Below are positions 1 to 10,650 of a stretch of 64,000 nucleotides of DNA, in pieces. Source of the DNA: Pseudoips prasinana (Eukaryota > Arthropoda > Insecta > Lepidoptera > Nolidae); assembly GCA_951640165.1 (NCBI GenBank), contig OX621246.1:3683001-3747000 (forward strand), read 5' to 3'. Positions within the stretch are counted from its first letter, which is position 1, and every line of letters begins with the position of its first letter. The position numbers were made by a program, and so were the translations under genes. The notes beneath the pieces were generated by a model that saw only the letters and a program-made list of their open reading frames with translations, searched no databases and was not told the DNA's origin.

Positions 1-485
1 TGTCCTTTCTGTACTAATGATCATTCTGACATATTATATATAATCTATTCTTATCTAGATGTAACTTGTCTTTTAATCAGCTTGCAAATATGAAACCTAA
101 TAAAATAATCCACTGAGATATAATACCACATTTCAGTATTTTTGCGTTTTGTAATGGCCACATTGACTTTAAAAACCTGATTAGAAGCACCAACTAAAAC
201 GACCAAATCTTTTAAAGGTTGAAAAATCCTGTAGCATTAAGTAAAAGGACAACAAATTGCATTAAATTTTTCACTTTTGGGTCGTCTCGACGTCGGGTTT
301 TTAGTAGCCAAAAATATAAAAACAATTTGAAATGCCGTTGGCTGGTAACTCCACTCGAAACTGTATCCAAAAAAGAAAAGGTCCTTCGTTAGATAGTTCA
401 AGTTTAAGGTATTTTTTTAGTCAACTTCTGCACAAGTGAGATTAGTCTCTAACGAACAATGACTATGTGAACTTATTTTTCTACT
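1..485. other. AT-rich stretch, nothing recognised
   Basis: No open frame with recognisable motifs, no tRNA-like box and no repeat shared with the rest of the window was seen here. Confidence 0.5.
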
Positions 486-748
486 TCATCATCATCATCA
501 TCATTACAGCTTAAATAAGTCCACTGCTGGACAAGCCTCCCTCAAGAATCATCTTGAGGGGATATGCCATAATCGCCACGCTTGGCAGGCGGGTTGGCGA
601 TCGCAGTATGATGGTCGTAGTAATCAGAAGGAAGCTGCTTCCCGTCCTCTGGTAGATATTCCCTCGGGTCGACTTCTACGCCCCCCACGGGATGAGATGG
701 GGTGATGATATTCTGATTCTGATATTTGTCGCCGTCACCACACAGCAG
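486..748 (-). mobile_element. Short RTE-derived composite element (5' leader + 3' tail)
   Basis: Read on the minus strand it begins with the leader seen upstream of the RTE endonuclease at 58.5 kb (TGGTGACGGC, CATCCCGTGGGGGG, GCGTGGCGATTATGGCA). It then jumps to the RTE 3' tail (CCAGCAGTGGAC) and ends in (ATG)n. No coding part of the RTE lies between. The junction forms a small hairpin, CCCTCAAGA and TCTTGAGGG. The same arrangement recurs at 17450 and 38158, so it is probably a mobilised short form rather than a chance deletion. Confidence 0.75.
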
Positions 749-1113
749 ATTTTTTTTATTTTTTTATTTACCTGCATATTATTAAATAAAAATCATGTAG
801 CAAGGTTTAACTCCATGTTGTGATAAGAGAAGTATTTACAGTTAATATTGTTACACGGCATATGTTGATGGGATGTGGTTTATAGAAGGTAAGGTATGAG
901 AGAAATGGTGTAAGTTAAAGATAGATTCGTCTAGGATTGATCAGAATGTTGGCGAGGAAACACTTTACATAGTAGACAACTGAAGTGTGGAAGATAGACG
1001 AGCGTTCAGAAAAGTAACAAGAATGTAATGTAGGAAATGGATTTATGATCTTCATGGTCTTATGGTCTCCTTGTGTGTGGTATAACATCTGTAAAATAGG
1101 CTGTGTTCAGTAG
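749..1113. other. Non-coding, T-rich start, nothing recognised
   Basis: A T-rich run adjoins the composite element; the rest shows no motif or shared repeat. Confidence 0.45.
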
Positions 1114-1185
1114 AACTATTCTCACTGCCACTTTCTACTATATCGCACTTCTCATTCTAACGGGGAGCTCACGCTCGCAACTGAG

Positions 1186-1308
1186 AACTCTTACGATACG
1201 TTTTTAGCAAATTTCCTTCCCACGTATTCAGAAGATATGAATGGGGCTCCCAGTTTTATCAAGAGACTACAGCAGGGTCCTCCCCAGAAGGCGAACAGCA
1301 GAGAAAAG
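1186..1308 (+). CDS. Candidate internal exon of an unidentified host gene
   Basis: This 123-nt segment translates without a stop in one frame (41 codons) and reads like ordinary protein, including NSYDTFLANFLPTYSEDMNG and APSFIKRLQQGPPQKA. It is preceded by AG at 1184-1185 with a CTAAC branch-point-like motif about 25 nt upstream. It ends AAG|GTAAAT, a good donor, in phase 0. The frame is open back to 1114, so the acceptor could lie further upstream. APSFIKRL resembles the lead-in to Ig-like domains of giant muscle proteins, but that is only a resemblance. No further exon of the same gene was found. Chance openness cannot be excluded. Confidence 0.35.
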
Positions 1309-1355
1309 GTAAATTTGTCTTTTTGATATCAGTGTATTAAAAGTTTTATTATTTA

Positions 1356-1588
1356 TTATACCCCCGTGCCTCGGAGAGCATGTAAAGCCGTCGGTCCTGT
1401 GCCTGACCTCTTTCTGGTCGTGTCGCTAGTCGTCCCATCGGATCATGAGAGTGATGGAATAGAAAGTGCTCCTGTCTTTGCGCACACACTTGAGCACTAT
1501 AATGTGTCTCGTGCAGATGGCTAATCTCTGTTGAGACTGGCCGCCGTAGCCGAAATTCGGCTAGGAGGATATTATTATTATTATTATA
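1356..1588 (+). mobile_element. SINE-C, 5'-truncated
   Basis: The body contains AAAGCCGTCGGTCCTGT and CCCATCGGATCATGAGAG, as in the longer copies at 9535 and 40353, and it ends in an (ATT)n tail. The tRNA-like head is missing. Confidence 0.75.
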
Positions 1589-1875
1589 ATATATATAAAT
1601 ATTATAAGTTTTTATAAGCATTATCCAATATAGTGCATTGGTCTTCTTTAAGCCCATACCCATTTCATAGGTCAGTGAATATTTTTAATTGTGATGAAAT
1701 TATGAGTCTGGTTCATTTCATTTTACGGATCAATATATAGCCTATACTCTCACAAATAATGTGGCCTTATATTGATAAAAGAATTTTCAAAATCACTTTA
1801 GTAGATTAAGAGACTATCCTCTTCAACTTCACAATCTATCAAATTTTACCTCTCTTTAATATTAGTATTGATAAT

Positions 1876-2073
1876 AATATACACCACCATTCTGCCCCCA
1901 AAAATTATGCACATGCAAGAAGGACAATGTAAACAAGCAAATTACATGCACTAGTATGATACCCAGCAAGCTTTTCAATCCTCCGCGGCCCATTCTCAAG
2001 GGATTATTGCATCCCGGCTTGATTAAACTGACAATTAGCGGAATTAACACTACATATTAATTACTATTTTGAT
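1876..2073. mobile_element. Degraded MITE related to the 46737 element
   Basis: The right part (GGATTATTGCATCCCGGC, GACAATTAGCGGAATTAA) and the centre (CACATGCAAGAAGGACAAT) match the MITE at 46737-47060. The left terminal inverted repeat is lost. Confidence 0.7.
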
Positions 2074-2097
2074 TTTTATAGATATTTTTTTATTATT

Positions 2098-2400
2098 ATA
2101 TAAGCGGACGACAAACGAGCAAGTGGGTCACCTGATGGTAAGTGATCACCGCCGTCCATGGACACTCGCAACACCAGAGGAGTCGCGGGTGCGTTGCCGG
2201 CCTTTGAGAGTCAGCAAACAAGTGTTGCTGACCCTTCCCCTCACCCCGATGAGCTCTGGCGACCTAACTCACACGCAGAAACATACCATTAAAATTGTTA
2301 ATGTTATTATTTAGGAATGTCTTCTGTAAGATGGAGGTACTTCCCCAGTCGGGCTGCTCTTTGAGCGAATGAACACTGTGCCCTACCTCTCTTAAACTTT
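2098..2400 (+). mobile_element. Repeat-K copy
   Basis: Contains GGTAAGTGATCACCGCC, GCGTTGCCGGCCTTTGAG and GATGAGCTCTGGCGACCT, followed by the downstream module GGGCTGCTCTTTGAGCG. The same order is seen near 53.4-53.7 kb. A small frame through it carries no recognisable protein. Confidence 0.65.
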
Positions 2401-2845
2401 AAAGTTCCACAAAATAACGACGGACTCCTTTACTTATCATAATATAAATATATTAAAAGCTTTAAAATTATTTGCCTCGTCTTATACAGCTAACAATAAA
2501 CTTTATTCTCTACATTTTCCGTTAGAATATTCCGTGCTTACGAAATATAATCATAGTTCAACTTGCTAACAATGGTCTTATGTTATGCGAAACATAGCCA
2601 GCACAGCTTCATCTTCAAACAAAATCATTTAAATTTAATTTTGCTTGTTTTGTACCTTCGTAAAATATGGCTTGCTGTTATTTAAGAAAATTTACTTAAA
2701 GTTAAGTTGGTAAGACATAGTCGTGTTTATGCAGGTTTAACGCAAAATCATAAATTAAGAAGTATAATACTTTAAAAAATATTATTTATAATATAAAACG
2801 CGAAGAAGCGGGACGAAAACCGATTGAGGATTGAAGTCAATAGCT
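2401..2845. other. AT-rich stretch, nothing recognised
   Basis: No motif, frame or repeat shared with elsewhere in the window was seen. Confidence 0.45.
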
Positions 2846-3067
2846 AGATGCTCTCACCGATCAGTGAGGTTAAGCAATTAGGCTCGCGGTCAGTCCATAG
2901 ATGGGTGACCGCCAAAGTGGTTTAATTTCGGAGTACCTCCGTGCTTCGGAGTGTACTTTAAGCTGTCGGTCCCGGTTGAGTCATTAGACAACAATCGTTA
3001 AGCCATGTCAGAGGCCTACTGGACGGCTTGAGCAACTCTACCCATACGATAAGCAAGCAAGCAATCA
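2846..3067 (+). mobile_element. 5S-rRNA-derived SINE
   Basis: The head, with GGTTAAGCA, CGCGGTCAGT and GATGGGTGACCGCC, follows the 3' half of animal 5S rRNA, including its internal promoter region. The body (CTCCGTGCTTCGGAGTG, CTGTCGGTCCCGGTTG) recurs at 31383 and 43990. Such SINEs are expected to be transcribed by RNA polymerase III and mobilised by a LINE. It is not a functional 5S gene: the 5' half is diverged and the copy runs into an unrelated body. Confidence 0.75.
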
Positions 3068-3434
3068 ATACGAATGTATTAGTCTAGCAGCTCACCCCAA
3101 CCCCGTCCACACGTGGCGTCTACAGTACAAGGTATATAATTGTATTTTCCCCAAAAATAATTTACCATAAAAAAGCTACAAGTTAACCCAATAAATACAA
3201 GTAAGTGGGTAACTGTCAAAATGATAATTACGTGTCAAAAAGCGGATCTTGCTTTTTGCTTAAAAAGCTCGGTATAATCAAAACAATAAAGCGGTTCCGT
3301 ATAGAGATAATTGTAGGCATATTGGCAATGACTTAACAAGGCAGAATACACTTTTTATTGATCACTATCACTTACTGTCACACCGTAATGTAGCAAAAGG
3401 AAACCAATAAGAAAGTATGAAGTAACAACTTAGT

Positions 3435-3547
3435 GCCGATATCACCGTTAAAATTAAACGCGATCAATGGACGCTAAACTCAGCTAAAGGAAGCGGAACC
3501 GAGTTTAGCGCCCTTTGATCGCGTTTAATTTTAACGGTGAAATCGGC
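3435..3547. repeat. Inverted repeat, 47-bp arms, 19-nt spacer
   Basis: Arms at 3435-3481 and 3501-3547 are reverse complements with three mismatches and both carry TTAAAATTAAACGCGATCAA. The whole could fold into one long hairpin. It is probably a snap-back MITE; no clear target duplication was identified. Confidence 0.8.
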
Positions 3548-3702
3548 TCTTAATCGTATATGTTATTTTTGTCATACTTATTATTGGAATCAAGTTAAAC
3601 TATGTATATAACAGTTCATTAAAATCTACCGGAGATATTTTTTTATATAAGACTGTTTTAATGTAAGATTGAGCGAGAAATAGTCAAAAACACAATAAGT
3701 TA

Positions 3703-3925
3703 TTATTAAGGAAGACTTCTGTAAGGTGGAGGTACTTCCCAAGGCGGGTTGCTCTTTGAACGAATAAATACTGTGCTCTACCCCTCTTAAAATAACCTTC
3801 TGCATCTGGTTTTTTGCAATTATCTCGTTTTTTGAGACTACAGTCTTGTTATATAGTTCTATATTATGTGAGTCATAGCTAGTTGAAAAATAAAATTTCT
3901 ATTCTATTCTATTCGATTCTATATT
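3703..3925 (+). mobile_element. Repeat-K 3' module with (TTCTA)n tail
   Basis: Contains AGGTACTTCCC, GCTCTTTGAACGAATAAA and the downstream AAATAAAATTTCTATTC pentamer tail. It matches the module at 2313-2400 and 53574-53655 but has a longer 3' end. Confidence 0.55.
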
Positions 3926-4426
3926 CCACCTTTAAATAGCTATTGGTCAATCCATTTCCAATAACTCTCTGGGATAAGCCTGGGTTTCAATGCTAAGAAC
4001 AAATTAGTATTCGATGCGATCGCGCAGGTGTATCCCAGAAATAGTGTGTATATTGCGGTAACTATAAGAATTTTTCCTGCATTATTTTGTACAGTTATTT
4101 TTCATTTAGTACTTGTTCCGCTCTTGTATTGTATATATGTCCGTGTTTTCGTAATTGTATCAAGTGTAAGCAATTGTTAACCACACCGTGAATCGGTACG
4201 GTGTAATAGGCAGACATTTAATTTGAGTCACAACATTTTCATAGGTGTTAAAGAATATGGAATATGTCGATACTCATTAAAGTATCATGTCGTTAATTAT
4301 AATACTTAAAATATAATTAATAAGATGAATTCAGTACACGCTAGCATTAAATGAATATCTTTGACGCCCTTTTTATGATTAATAAATCGATAATTAAATG
4401 TTGTTAAAATACTCACAAATTAATCA
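3926..4426. other. Nothing recognised
   Basis: AT-rich; no convincing frame or shared repeat. Confidence 0.4.
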
Positions 4427-4543
4427 ATACATACATACATAGACTCACGCCTGTTTCCCAGAGGGGTAGGTAGAGACAAAGAATTTCCATTTGTCACTAT
4501 CTTTGATCACGTCTTTTGCCTCGATTACTGTCATTATAATTAA
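4427..4543 (-). pseudogene. LINE ORF2 C-terminal fragment (YPSGK tail)
   Basis: On the minus strand this matches the end of the short reading frame at 10651-10902, including the region for the final residues near AYPSGKQA and the ACTCACGCCTGTTTCCC 3' flank. It is a 5'-truncated scrap of a non-LTR retrotransposon. Confidence 0.6.
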
Positions 4544-4545
4544 TC

Positions 4546-5382
4546 AAATTTGTCTTGTGAATGTGTGAATGCAATCCACACACAGCAGAAGTGAAACTTT
4601 AGAACAGTAGCCTATGAATAGAATGAGATAAATATCAGAAGAATAAAAATAATTATAAGGTTTATTATTTAATATATATAATAATATAAATTTTCATGCA
4701 AAATACTACAACACTTATTATTCAGATTTCATGTTTTCACTTTGAATAAATAACTCGAGAGGTATGTATAAAAATCATTGCTCAAATTAAAACAGTCTTT
4801 CTATCTATGTACCCATGAGAATCCGGAACGGGTTGCTAGTACAAGTAGTATGTCTGGTTAATTTATTCCTTATTAATTTAATACGATGACGGACAGACTA
4901 TTTGAACGATCGTTATCTTCTTATGGTTTAGCATTAGCATTGTTATCATGGGCATATAAATAGCATAGTTCCTTTATATATAGACCTACCTACTACATTC
5001 GAAAACCAAATTGCAAAAAAAATCTTTAATTTCTTACTAAATAATACTAAATTATGAACTCGAAATTATATTCCCGCCTTGTTCCTGGTAATCCGTACTG
5101 GTTGAGTATTGAGTTCCAGTACTTAATATGTGTAATGAGAGATTGCACGTCCAAAATTGTATGTTAAAATAATAAATTTCCCGCGAAATGCCGGCCACGA
5201 TACGATTATGACACTTAATTGAAAAATTCGGTTATCGGGATCTGTTTTAAGTGTTTTCGTAGAAAAAGTAAGCTCGTTGGTAGGGTTGGCGGGTAGAGCC
5301 AAATATTTTCTTTTGGTTACATTAAGTTTTTTAGATTAGTATCATTCATACGTTATTATTGCCTGAAAAGTTCCCCAGAAAG
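4546..5382. other. Nothing recognised
   Basis: AT-rich DNA without recognisable genes or repeats shared within the window. Confidence 0.4.
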
Positions 5383-5487
5383 GTTTTCTCGAGTGGCGAC
5401 CACAAAAGCGGACGACAGCCCCCTACAAGATGGACCGATGATCTTGTGCGGGTCGTTGATCGTCCTCCTGCTGATATGAGTATTATT
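5383..5487 (+). mobile_element. RTE LINE C-terminal scrap
   Basis: Contains CTCGAGTGGCGACCAC, AGATGGACCGATGATCTTG and CTGATATGAG, which are the last coding and tail segments of the RTE LINE. It is internally shortened. Confidence 0.65.
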
Positions 5488-5817
5488 GCCTAAGCTTACA
5501 AGAAAAGGATTTGATTGGGATATAATTGTACGTATTAAACAAATGTTGTAACTTGGACGCTGTCATCTGGGATAGCCTCTCGCCTAGTTAAAATCGAGAA
5601 ACCTAATAAAGATATTTTAATCCTAAGTAGGTTTTATGTGTGTGTGTTTTTTTTATTGTAATGGACAATCTCAAAACCGCTAATACCTAAAACCTATTTT
5701 AAAGATTATTAAATCCGTAGAAACTTTCATTATCAGGAAGGAACGTTTTGACTATGAACGTCATTACTTTCGGAAAATACTTATACAAAATATGAATTAA
5801 TCTTTCTGTCTGTAATA

Positions 5818-7140
5818 CTAGGTGGCGCAAAAGTACTGGCACTAAAGAAAATACTTTTTTTTTTTTTATATGACATTTTCTGTCATTCTGTTGTTGAAAA
5901 TTGTGTAGTGAACAAATGTAAAATACACTGAAAATAAACATGGACCGTTTTACTCCCCAAGAACGTGGAATAATTGTGTCAATGTTCTTACGGAATAATT
6001 CATCAGTGATAAGAACACAACGTGAATTTCGTCGACGATTTCCCCACCGTCCGGCACCGATTGGTCGCACAATTCGACGCTTTGCCACACGCCTTGAAGC
6101 AACTGGCTCAACATTGGATAGACCTAAGTCTGGGAGACCAAGAACAGGCCGTTCAGCTGAAAATATCGATGCTGTGCGCGAAGATGTGGAAGAGTGTCCA
6201 GAAACATCAACGAGGCGACGTGCCACGCAATTGGGCATTTCCAGACGGACCCTGCAGCGTATTTTGGTGAAAGACTTAAAGATGTTCCCGTATAAAACTC
6301 AAATGACTCATCAGCTGCTGCCTGCTGACCACCGAGCTCGTCTAGATTACTGCCAGCGCGTCATAAACCTCAACCTTGAAGAGGATGATTTTCCTTCAAA
6401 ATTGGTTATGAGTGACGAAGCGCATTTCCATCTCTCAGGGCATGTCAATAAGCAGAATACTCGGTTCTGGGGCACTGATAATCCGCGCATTATTCAAGAA
6501 ACACCTCTACACCCACTAAAAGTTACTGTATGGTGTGGCATCTGTGTTGACAGAGTGATCGGACCCTATTTTTTCGAAGACGCTGGAGGCAATGCGATTA
6601 CTGTCACTGGAGAACGCTACAGAACCATGTTACGTGAGTTTTTGATACCCAGTTTGGACGAATTGGGGCTGGAGCACATCTGGTTTCAACAAGACGGCGC
6701 TACGGCACACACAGCGCGCGACACTATGGACTTAGTGAGGGACGCTTTTCCAGGCCGAGTTATCTCTCGTTTTGGCGATTTGCCTTGGCCTGCAAGATCA
6801 CCCGATCTGACCAGTCCAGACTTCTTTCTTTGGGGTTTTTTGAAATCTCGGGTGTATGTGAACAAGCCACAGACTCTCGCAGCTCTAAAAGAAAACATTC
6901 GTCAAGAAATAACGAACATATCGCAGGAAGTGTTACGGCAAGTTATGCAAAATGTCATAAATAGGGCTCAAATGTGTATCAACTCTGGAGGTCACCATTT
7001 AAAAGACATCATCTTTAAATCCTAATGGTACGAAATTTAATGGCACAAATATACATTTAAAAAAATCTAAATCTAGTTTTCTAATTTAGAAAAAATGTTA
7101 TAGCTGAACCAAATAGGGTCTTTACTTTTGCGCCACCCGT
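5818..7140 (+). mobile_element. Complete mariner-type transposon (1323 bp, DD41D)
   Basis: The ends share GGTGGCGCAAAAGTA in inverted orientation (left 5821-5835, right 7123-7137). Each copy sits 3 nt inside a TA dinucleotide (5816-5817 and 7141-7142), the duplication expected for Tc1/mariner. One uninterrupted transposase frame fills the interior. A T-run (about 5862-5875) lies between the left end and the gene. Everything needed for a self-sufficient copy appears present. Confidence 0.93.
5940..7025 (+). CDS. Mariner-family transposase, DD41D
   Basis: This 361-residue cut-and-paste transposase would bind the flanking inverted termini and move the element into TA sites. The N-terminal ~110 residues carry paired helix-turn-helix-like segments (FTPQERGIIVSMFLRNNSSV; LGISRRTLQRIL) with the basic linker KSGRPRTGR between them. 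The catalytic core has D159 in SDEAHFHLSG, D252 in WFQQDGATAH and a third aspartate D294 in SPDLTSPDFFLWG. There are 41 residues between the second and third, against 34 in classical mariner, which fits the ITmD41D (rosa-like) group. The ATG at 5940 has A at -3 and a length typical of the family. No stop or frameshift interrupts it. Activity is inferred, not shown. Confidence 0.93.
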   Translation: MDRFTPQERGIIVSMFLRNNSSVIRTQREFRRRFPHRPAPIGRTIRRFATRLEATGSTLDRPKSGRPRTGRSAENIDAVREDVEECPETSTRRRATQLGISRRTLQRILVKDLKMFPYKTQMTHQLLPADHRARLDYCQRVINLNLEEDDFPSKLVMSDEAHFHLSGHVNKQNTRFWGTDNPRIIQETPLHPLKVTVWCGICVDRVIGPYFFEDAGGNAITVTGERYRTMLREFLIPSLDELGLEHIWFQQDGATAHTARDTMDLVRDAFPGRVISRFGDLPWPARSPDLTSPDFFLWGFLKSRVYVNKPQTLAALKENIRQEITNISQEVLRQVMQNVINRAQMCINSGGHHLKDIIFKS

Positions 7141-7142
7141 TA

Positions 7143-8207
7143 GATAGAAACCGCCATTTATATTAAACAAACCCTATGTATTAAGAATTTATTTAAAATA
7201 TTTTCATTAAACTGTCAACCCTATACCAACAAGAATACTCTCCTAAGTAATGGCCGTCGAATACCCCCTTTTAGTGGTCAGTGTAAACATGGAAATTGAT
7301 TTTGAAACGACTTACGTGAGTTAATACGGGCCTCACAAGTTCACGGAAACATTTATTGCAGTTGAGACTGTAGGCAGTATACGCTGATTCCTTGGGACAT
7401 TGTGTGTAATTAAAAAAAAATACGCCTTAATACAGCGCTTTTTGAAAATGTAATTCTGTTCTCTTTTCAAAAAGCGCGGTATTACCATGTGAAAGATATT
7501 TTTAAATAGTACGTAATTAAAACTACGGAACATAATTATCGAAATGAATGCTAGCAATAATAATTACAGGAAACATATTAAGCATCTGGTTGCACTTCTA
7601 TTGAAATTATGAAATTTCAATCTACACTTCGATGAAACATAAGCGTGTACTTTACTAGCTCACAATTGAGCATTTAAAACTGTAATAAAATACAAACTTT
7701 TTATACAGCGGAGTCCGTCAGTGTGGTCTTATCACACAGGCGTTGTCGTGTTCGTCTTGTAGACTTATGTATGTATATCTTTTATTTGGCCGCGATCTCC
7801 AAATGTATTAAGTTTAGCATTACGTAGAAGTTAAATTAGCTTAAATAACAGGTTGTTTATTTTCAGTAACTATTTAAATAACTTAATAACTTCAAGAAGA
7901 TAGTCTATTCCTTTCTTAAAGGTCGGCAACTTACTTGTAACTAGTGTTGCTTGTGTCCATGGGCGGCGAATATTATTTACTCGCTTGCTCGTTCAACTAG
8001 CTAATATACAAAAAAAACTTGTTATTTACTTTAAAGAATAGAATACATTATTTAAATTTAAATAACATATTAGATACATACATTGTTATTAATTTTAAAT
8101 TACAAAATTAATATGAATATAAACAGAATATATGGAAATAAACAGTACAAGATACATAGAATAATATGTATTATGCACTTGCTTTCAACGATAAGGTTAT
8201 ATTATTA
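7143..8207. other. AT-rich, mostly unrecognised; small Repeat-K scrap
   Basis: Around 7918-8000 a minus-strand scrap resembles Repeat-K (GGTCGGCAAC, GTCCATGGGCGGCGA). The rest shows no motif. Reading frames here look random. Confidence 0.4.
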
Positions 8208-8805
8208 AAAACCGGCCAAGTGCGCGTTGGATTCGCCCATGAAGGGTTCCTTAGCAGTAAGTATTTCAGTTGATTAAATGAAAGGTAAATTGCGGTTTAC
8301 GATTTATGACGCATTAAAAGAAAACTACTTACTAAATCTCGTTCAAATCAATTTTTGTTGTTAGTTTACATGGTAATGTACATCATAATTTTTTTTCAGT
8401 TTTATCATTCTCTTATTTTAGAAGTTACAGGGGTGGGGGGGGGACTCATTTTCTACTTTGGAAGTGTCTCTCGCGCAAACTATTCAGTTTAGAAAAAAAT
8501 GATATTAGGAACCTCAATATCATTTTTGAAGACCTATCCATAAATGGCAGACATGTATGGGTACGATGAAAAAAAAATTTTGAGTTTCAGTTCTATGTAT
8601 GGGGAACCCCCAAAATTATAATTATTTTTCCATTTTGGTGTGAAAATCTTAATGCGGTTCACGTAATACATCTACTTACCAAGTTTCAACAGTACAGCTC
8701 TTCTAATTTCGGAAAAAAGTGGCTGTGACATACGGACGGACAAACAGACATGACGAATCTATAAGGGTTCCGTTTTTTGCCATTTGGCTACGGAACCCTA
8801 AAAAG
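8208..8805 (+). mobile_element. Repeat-P, longest copy
   Basis: Starts CCGGCCAAGTGCGCG and ends GGCTACGGAACCCTAAAAAG, with ACGGACGGACAAACAGACAT before the end. A related segment lies inverted at 10955-11240 and a shorter one at 9062-9164. It is a dispersed repeat typical of moths and butterflies. The protein-coding parent element is not visible here. Confidence 0.65.
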
Positions 8806-9061
8806 AAGAGGTTATTTAACCACTACGTGTTTTAAATTTAATTCCACTTTGAATACCTTTGGAAATCCTGACCAAGATTAAGTAGTTATACCTAAGCTAA
8901 ATCTTTAAGACTCGTCTTAAGTTAGTTAGTTAAGCTTATATATTTCGTAATAAATCTACACAATAGTACCTGGTGAATACAAAATAAATACATCAGATTA
9001 ATTTTAAATTCTTCTTTTCTTTGTAACAAGTCGGTGAAAAGGTAACAGGCAAATTCACATT

Positions 9062-9164
9062 CGAATTTTTATACAGCCTGGTGACAGACGGACAGACAAA
9101 CAGATAGCGGAGTCTTAGTAATAGAGTCCCGTTTAACCCTTTGCATACGGAACCCTAAAAAGGA
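9062..9164 (+). mobile_element. Repeat-P, 3' end fragment
   Basis: Contains GACGGACAGACAAACAG and ends CATACGGAACCCTAAAAAGG, as at 8740-8805. Confidence 0.6.
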
Positions 9165-9534
9165 ATTACCAAAAACCACGAATCGTATTAAGAACCTCCT
9201 TTTTCATTCGATTAGTAAAATATTCATACTTAAGTACACATTTAAGGCAAGGTTACACAATACCAAAAAGTATCGATTCCTATCAGTTATATAAATGAGA
9301 TCGATTTTTTAATTCGGAACCATTCCGACAGGTCATTTTGTAAGACGTTTAAGGGCAGTCGTCTTGGACCGTTCGATTACGATATTGGTATTGATATTTA
9401 TTATATTCAAGCATGCTACCTTAAGAGTAGTTTAGACTGATCTTTATGCACAGTTTAAAAATGATTGTGGTACACAGATAAACTACAAGTAGCAGGTTAC
9501 TCTGCAACCTTGTATGAATAACATATATTTTGGA

Positions 9535-9892
9535 CTGCCTCGTTGGTCAAGCGGTATCGTGTTCAACCGCAGAAAATGAGGTCCTGGGTTCAAATCCCGG
9601 GTCGGGCCAAACAGTGATTTTTTGGGATCTTTCCGTAAAAAGAAATTTCTCAGTATCAGCCCGAAGTCTGGAAGTTGGCGGTATTACACCCACCTCGGAG
9701 AGCACGTAAAGCCGTCGGTCCTGTACGTGACCTCTTTCCGGTCATGTCGCTAGTCGTCCCATCGGATCATGAGAGTGATGGAATAGAAAGTGCCCCTGTG
9801 TTTGCGCACACTCTTGTGCACTATAATATGTCCTGCGCAATTGGCTAGTCTCCATTGAGAATGGCCGCCGAATTGAGAATTTTGCACATATA
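9535..9892 (+). mobile_element. SINE-C, near full-length
   Basis: The tRNA-like head has GCCTCGTTGGTCAAGCGG and a B-box-like GGTTCAAATCC. A body shared with the copies at 1356 and 40353 follows (CAGCCCGAAGTCTGG, CCCATCGGATCATGAGAG, GGCTAGTCTCCATTGAGA). The head should drive RNA polymerase III. It is not a tRNA gene, because the head continues directly into the SINE body. Confidence 0.85.
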
Positions 9893-9899
9893 ATCAGTA

Positions 9900-10649
9900 G
9901 AAAATGTTGTTGTGGATATTGTTATATTTTCCTAAGTTATTTTTAATGTACATATAAATGTGTTTTTTCCAACCATTAAAATAAAGTAACCTGATAAGGA
10001 GAACATACCTGTAATATTATTATCTAAATAGTACAAAATTGCAGGGAGCAAGGGAATTCTTAATTTTGATTAATGTAACAATAATAGCTTAGTAACTTGC
10101 TATTTATTATTTATTTAAGAATATTAAAAATACATGTGACGAAACAGACCGCACGGACGGACTAATTTAAAATATTTTGTTACTTTAATTACTGTTTTTA
10201 AACTGTGTTTATGTAATACGTTGTGAGCTTGACAAGTACAAGTGTATGTAAATACCCAAGTGCTGAATAAATTTCATTATTTCATTGATTGACCAGAGTA
10301 TATAGGTGTTATTCATCGGCTTTGTTTTCTTGGTATATAAAAATAAACCTAATCAATAATGGCACCAAAAAGTATTATTAAATTATTGATCTGTCATTTT
10401 TCTTAAATGAAGTATAATTGGTAGGTACTTACATCTTGATAGGAATCGCAACGCCTCAAATTCACACGACCACCGAGGCAGCGATACGGAATCAAATCTC
10501 AAATGAATAATCGTTTTAATTACAAATGGCCGCTAGTGTTCCATTTTTGAATTTGTGTGGGCGACTCAATATTTGAGACCGTTAGCATTATTAATATTTT
10601 GAGTACAATATTGCTATTACACGATTATACGGAATATATTTGAGAAAAG
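9900..10649. other. Nothing recognised
   Basis: AT-rich DNA with scattered homopolymers, no convincing frame. Confidence 0.4.
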
Positions 10650-10650
10650 G

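Noticed and set aside
2846..2960. Functional 5S rRNA gene
   Set aside because: Only the 3' half resembles 5S, with changes, and it continues into a SINE body.
5699..6238. 179-codon minus-strand frame across the mariner 5' end
   Set aside because: Opposite-strand shadow of the transposase frame; it also crosses the element boundary and the left terminal repeat.
9535..9610. Possible tRNA gene
   Set aside because: Head of a SINE-C copy; the same body follows at 40353 and 1356.
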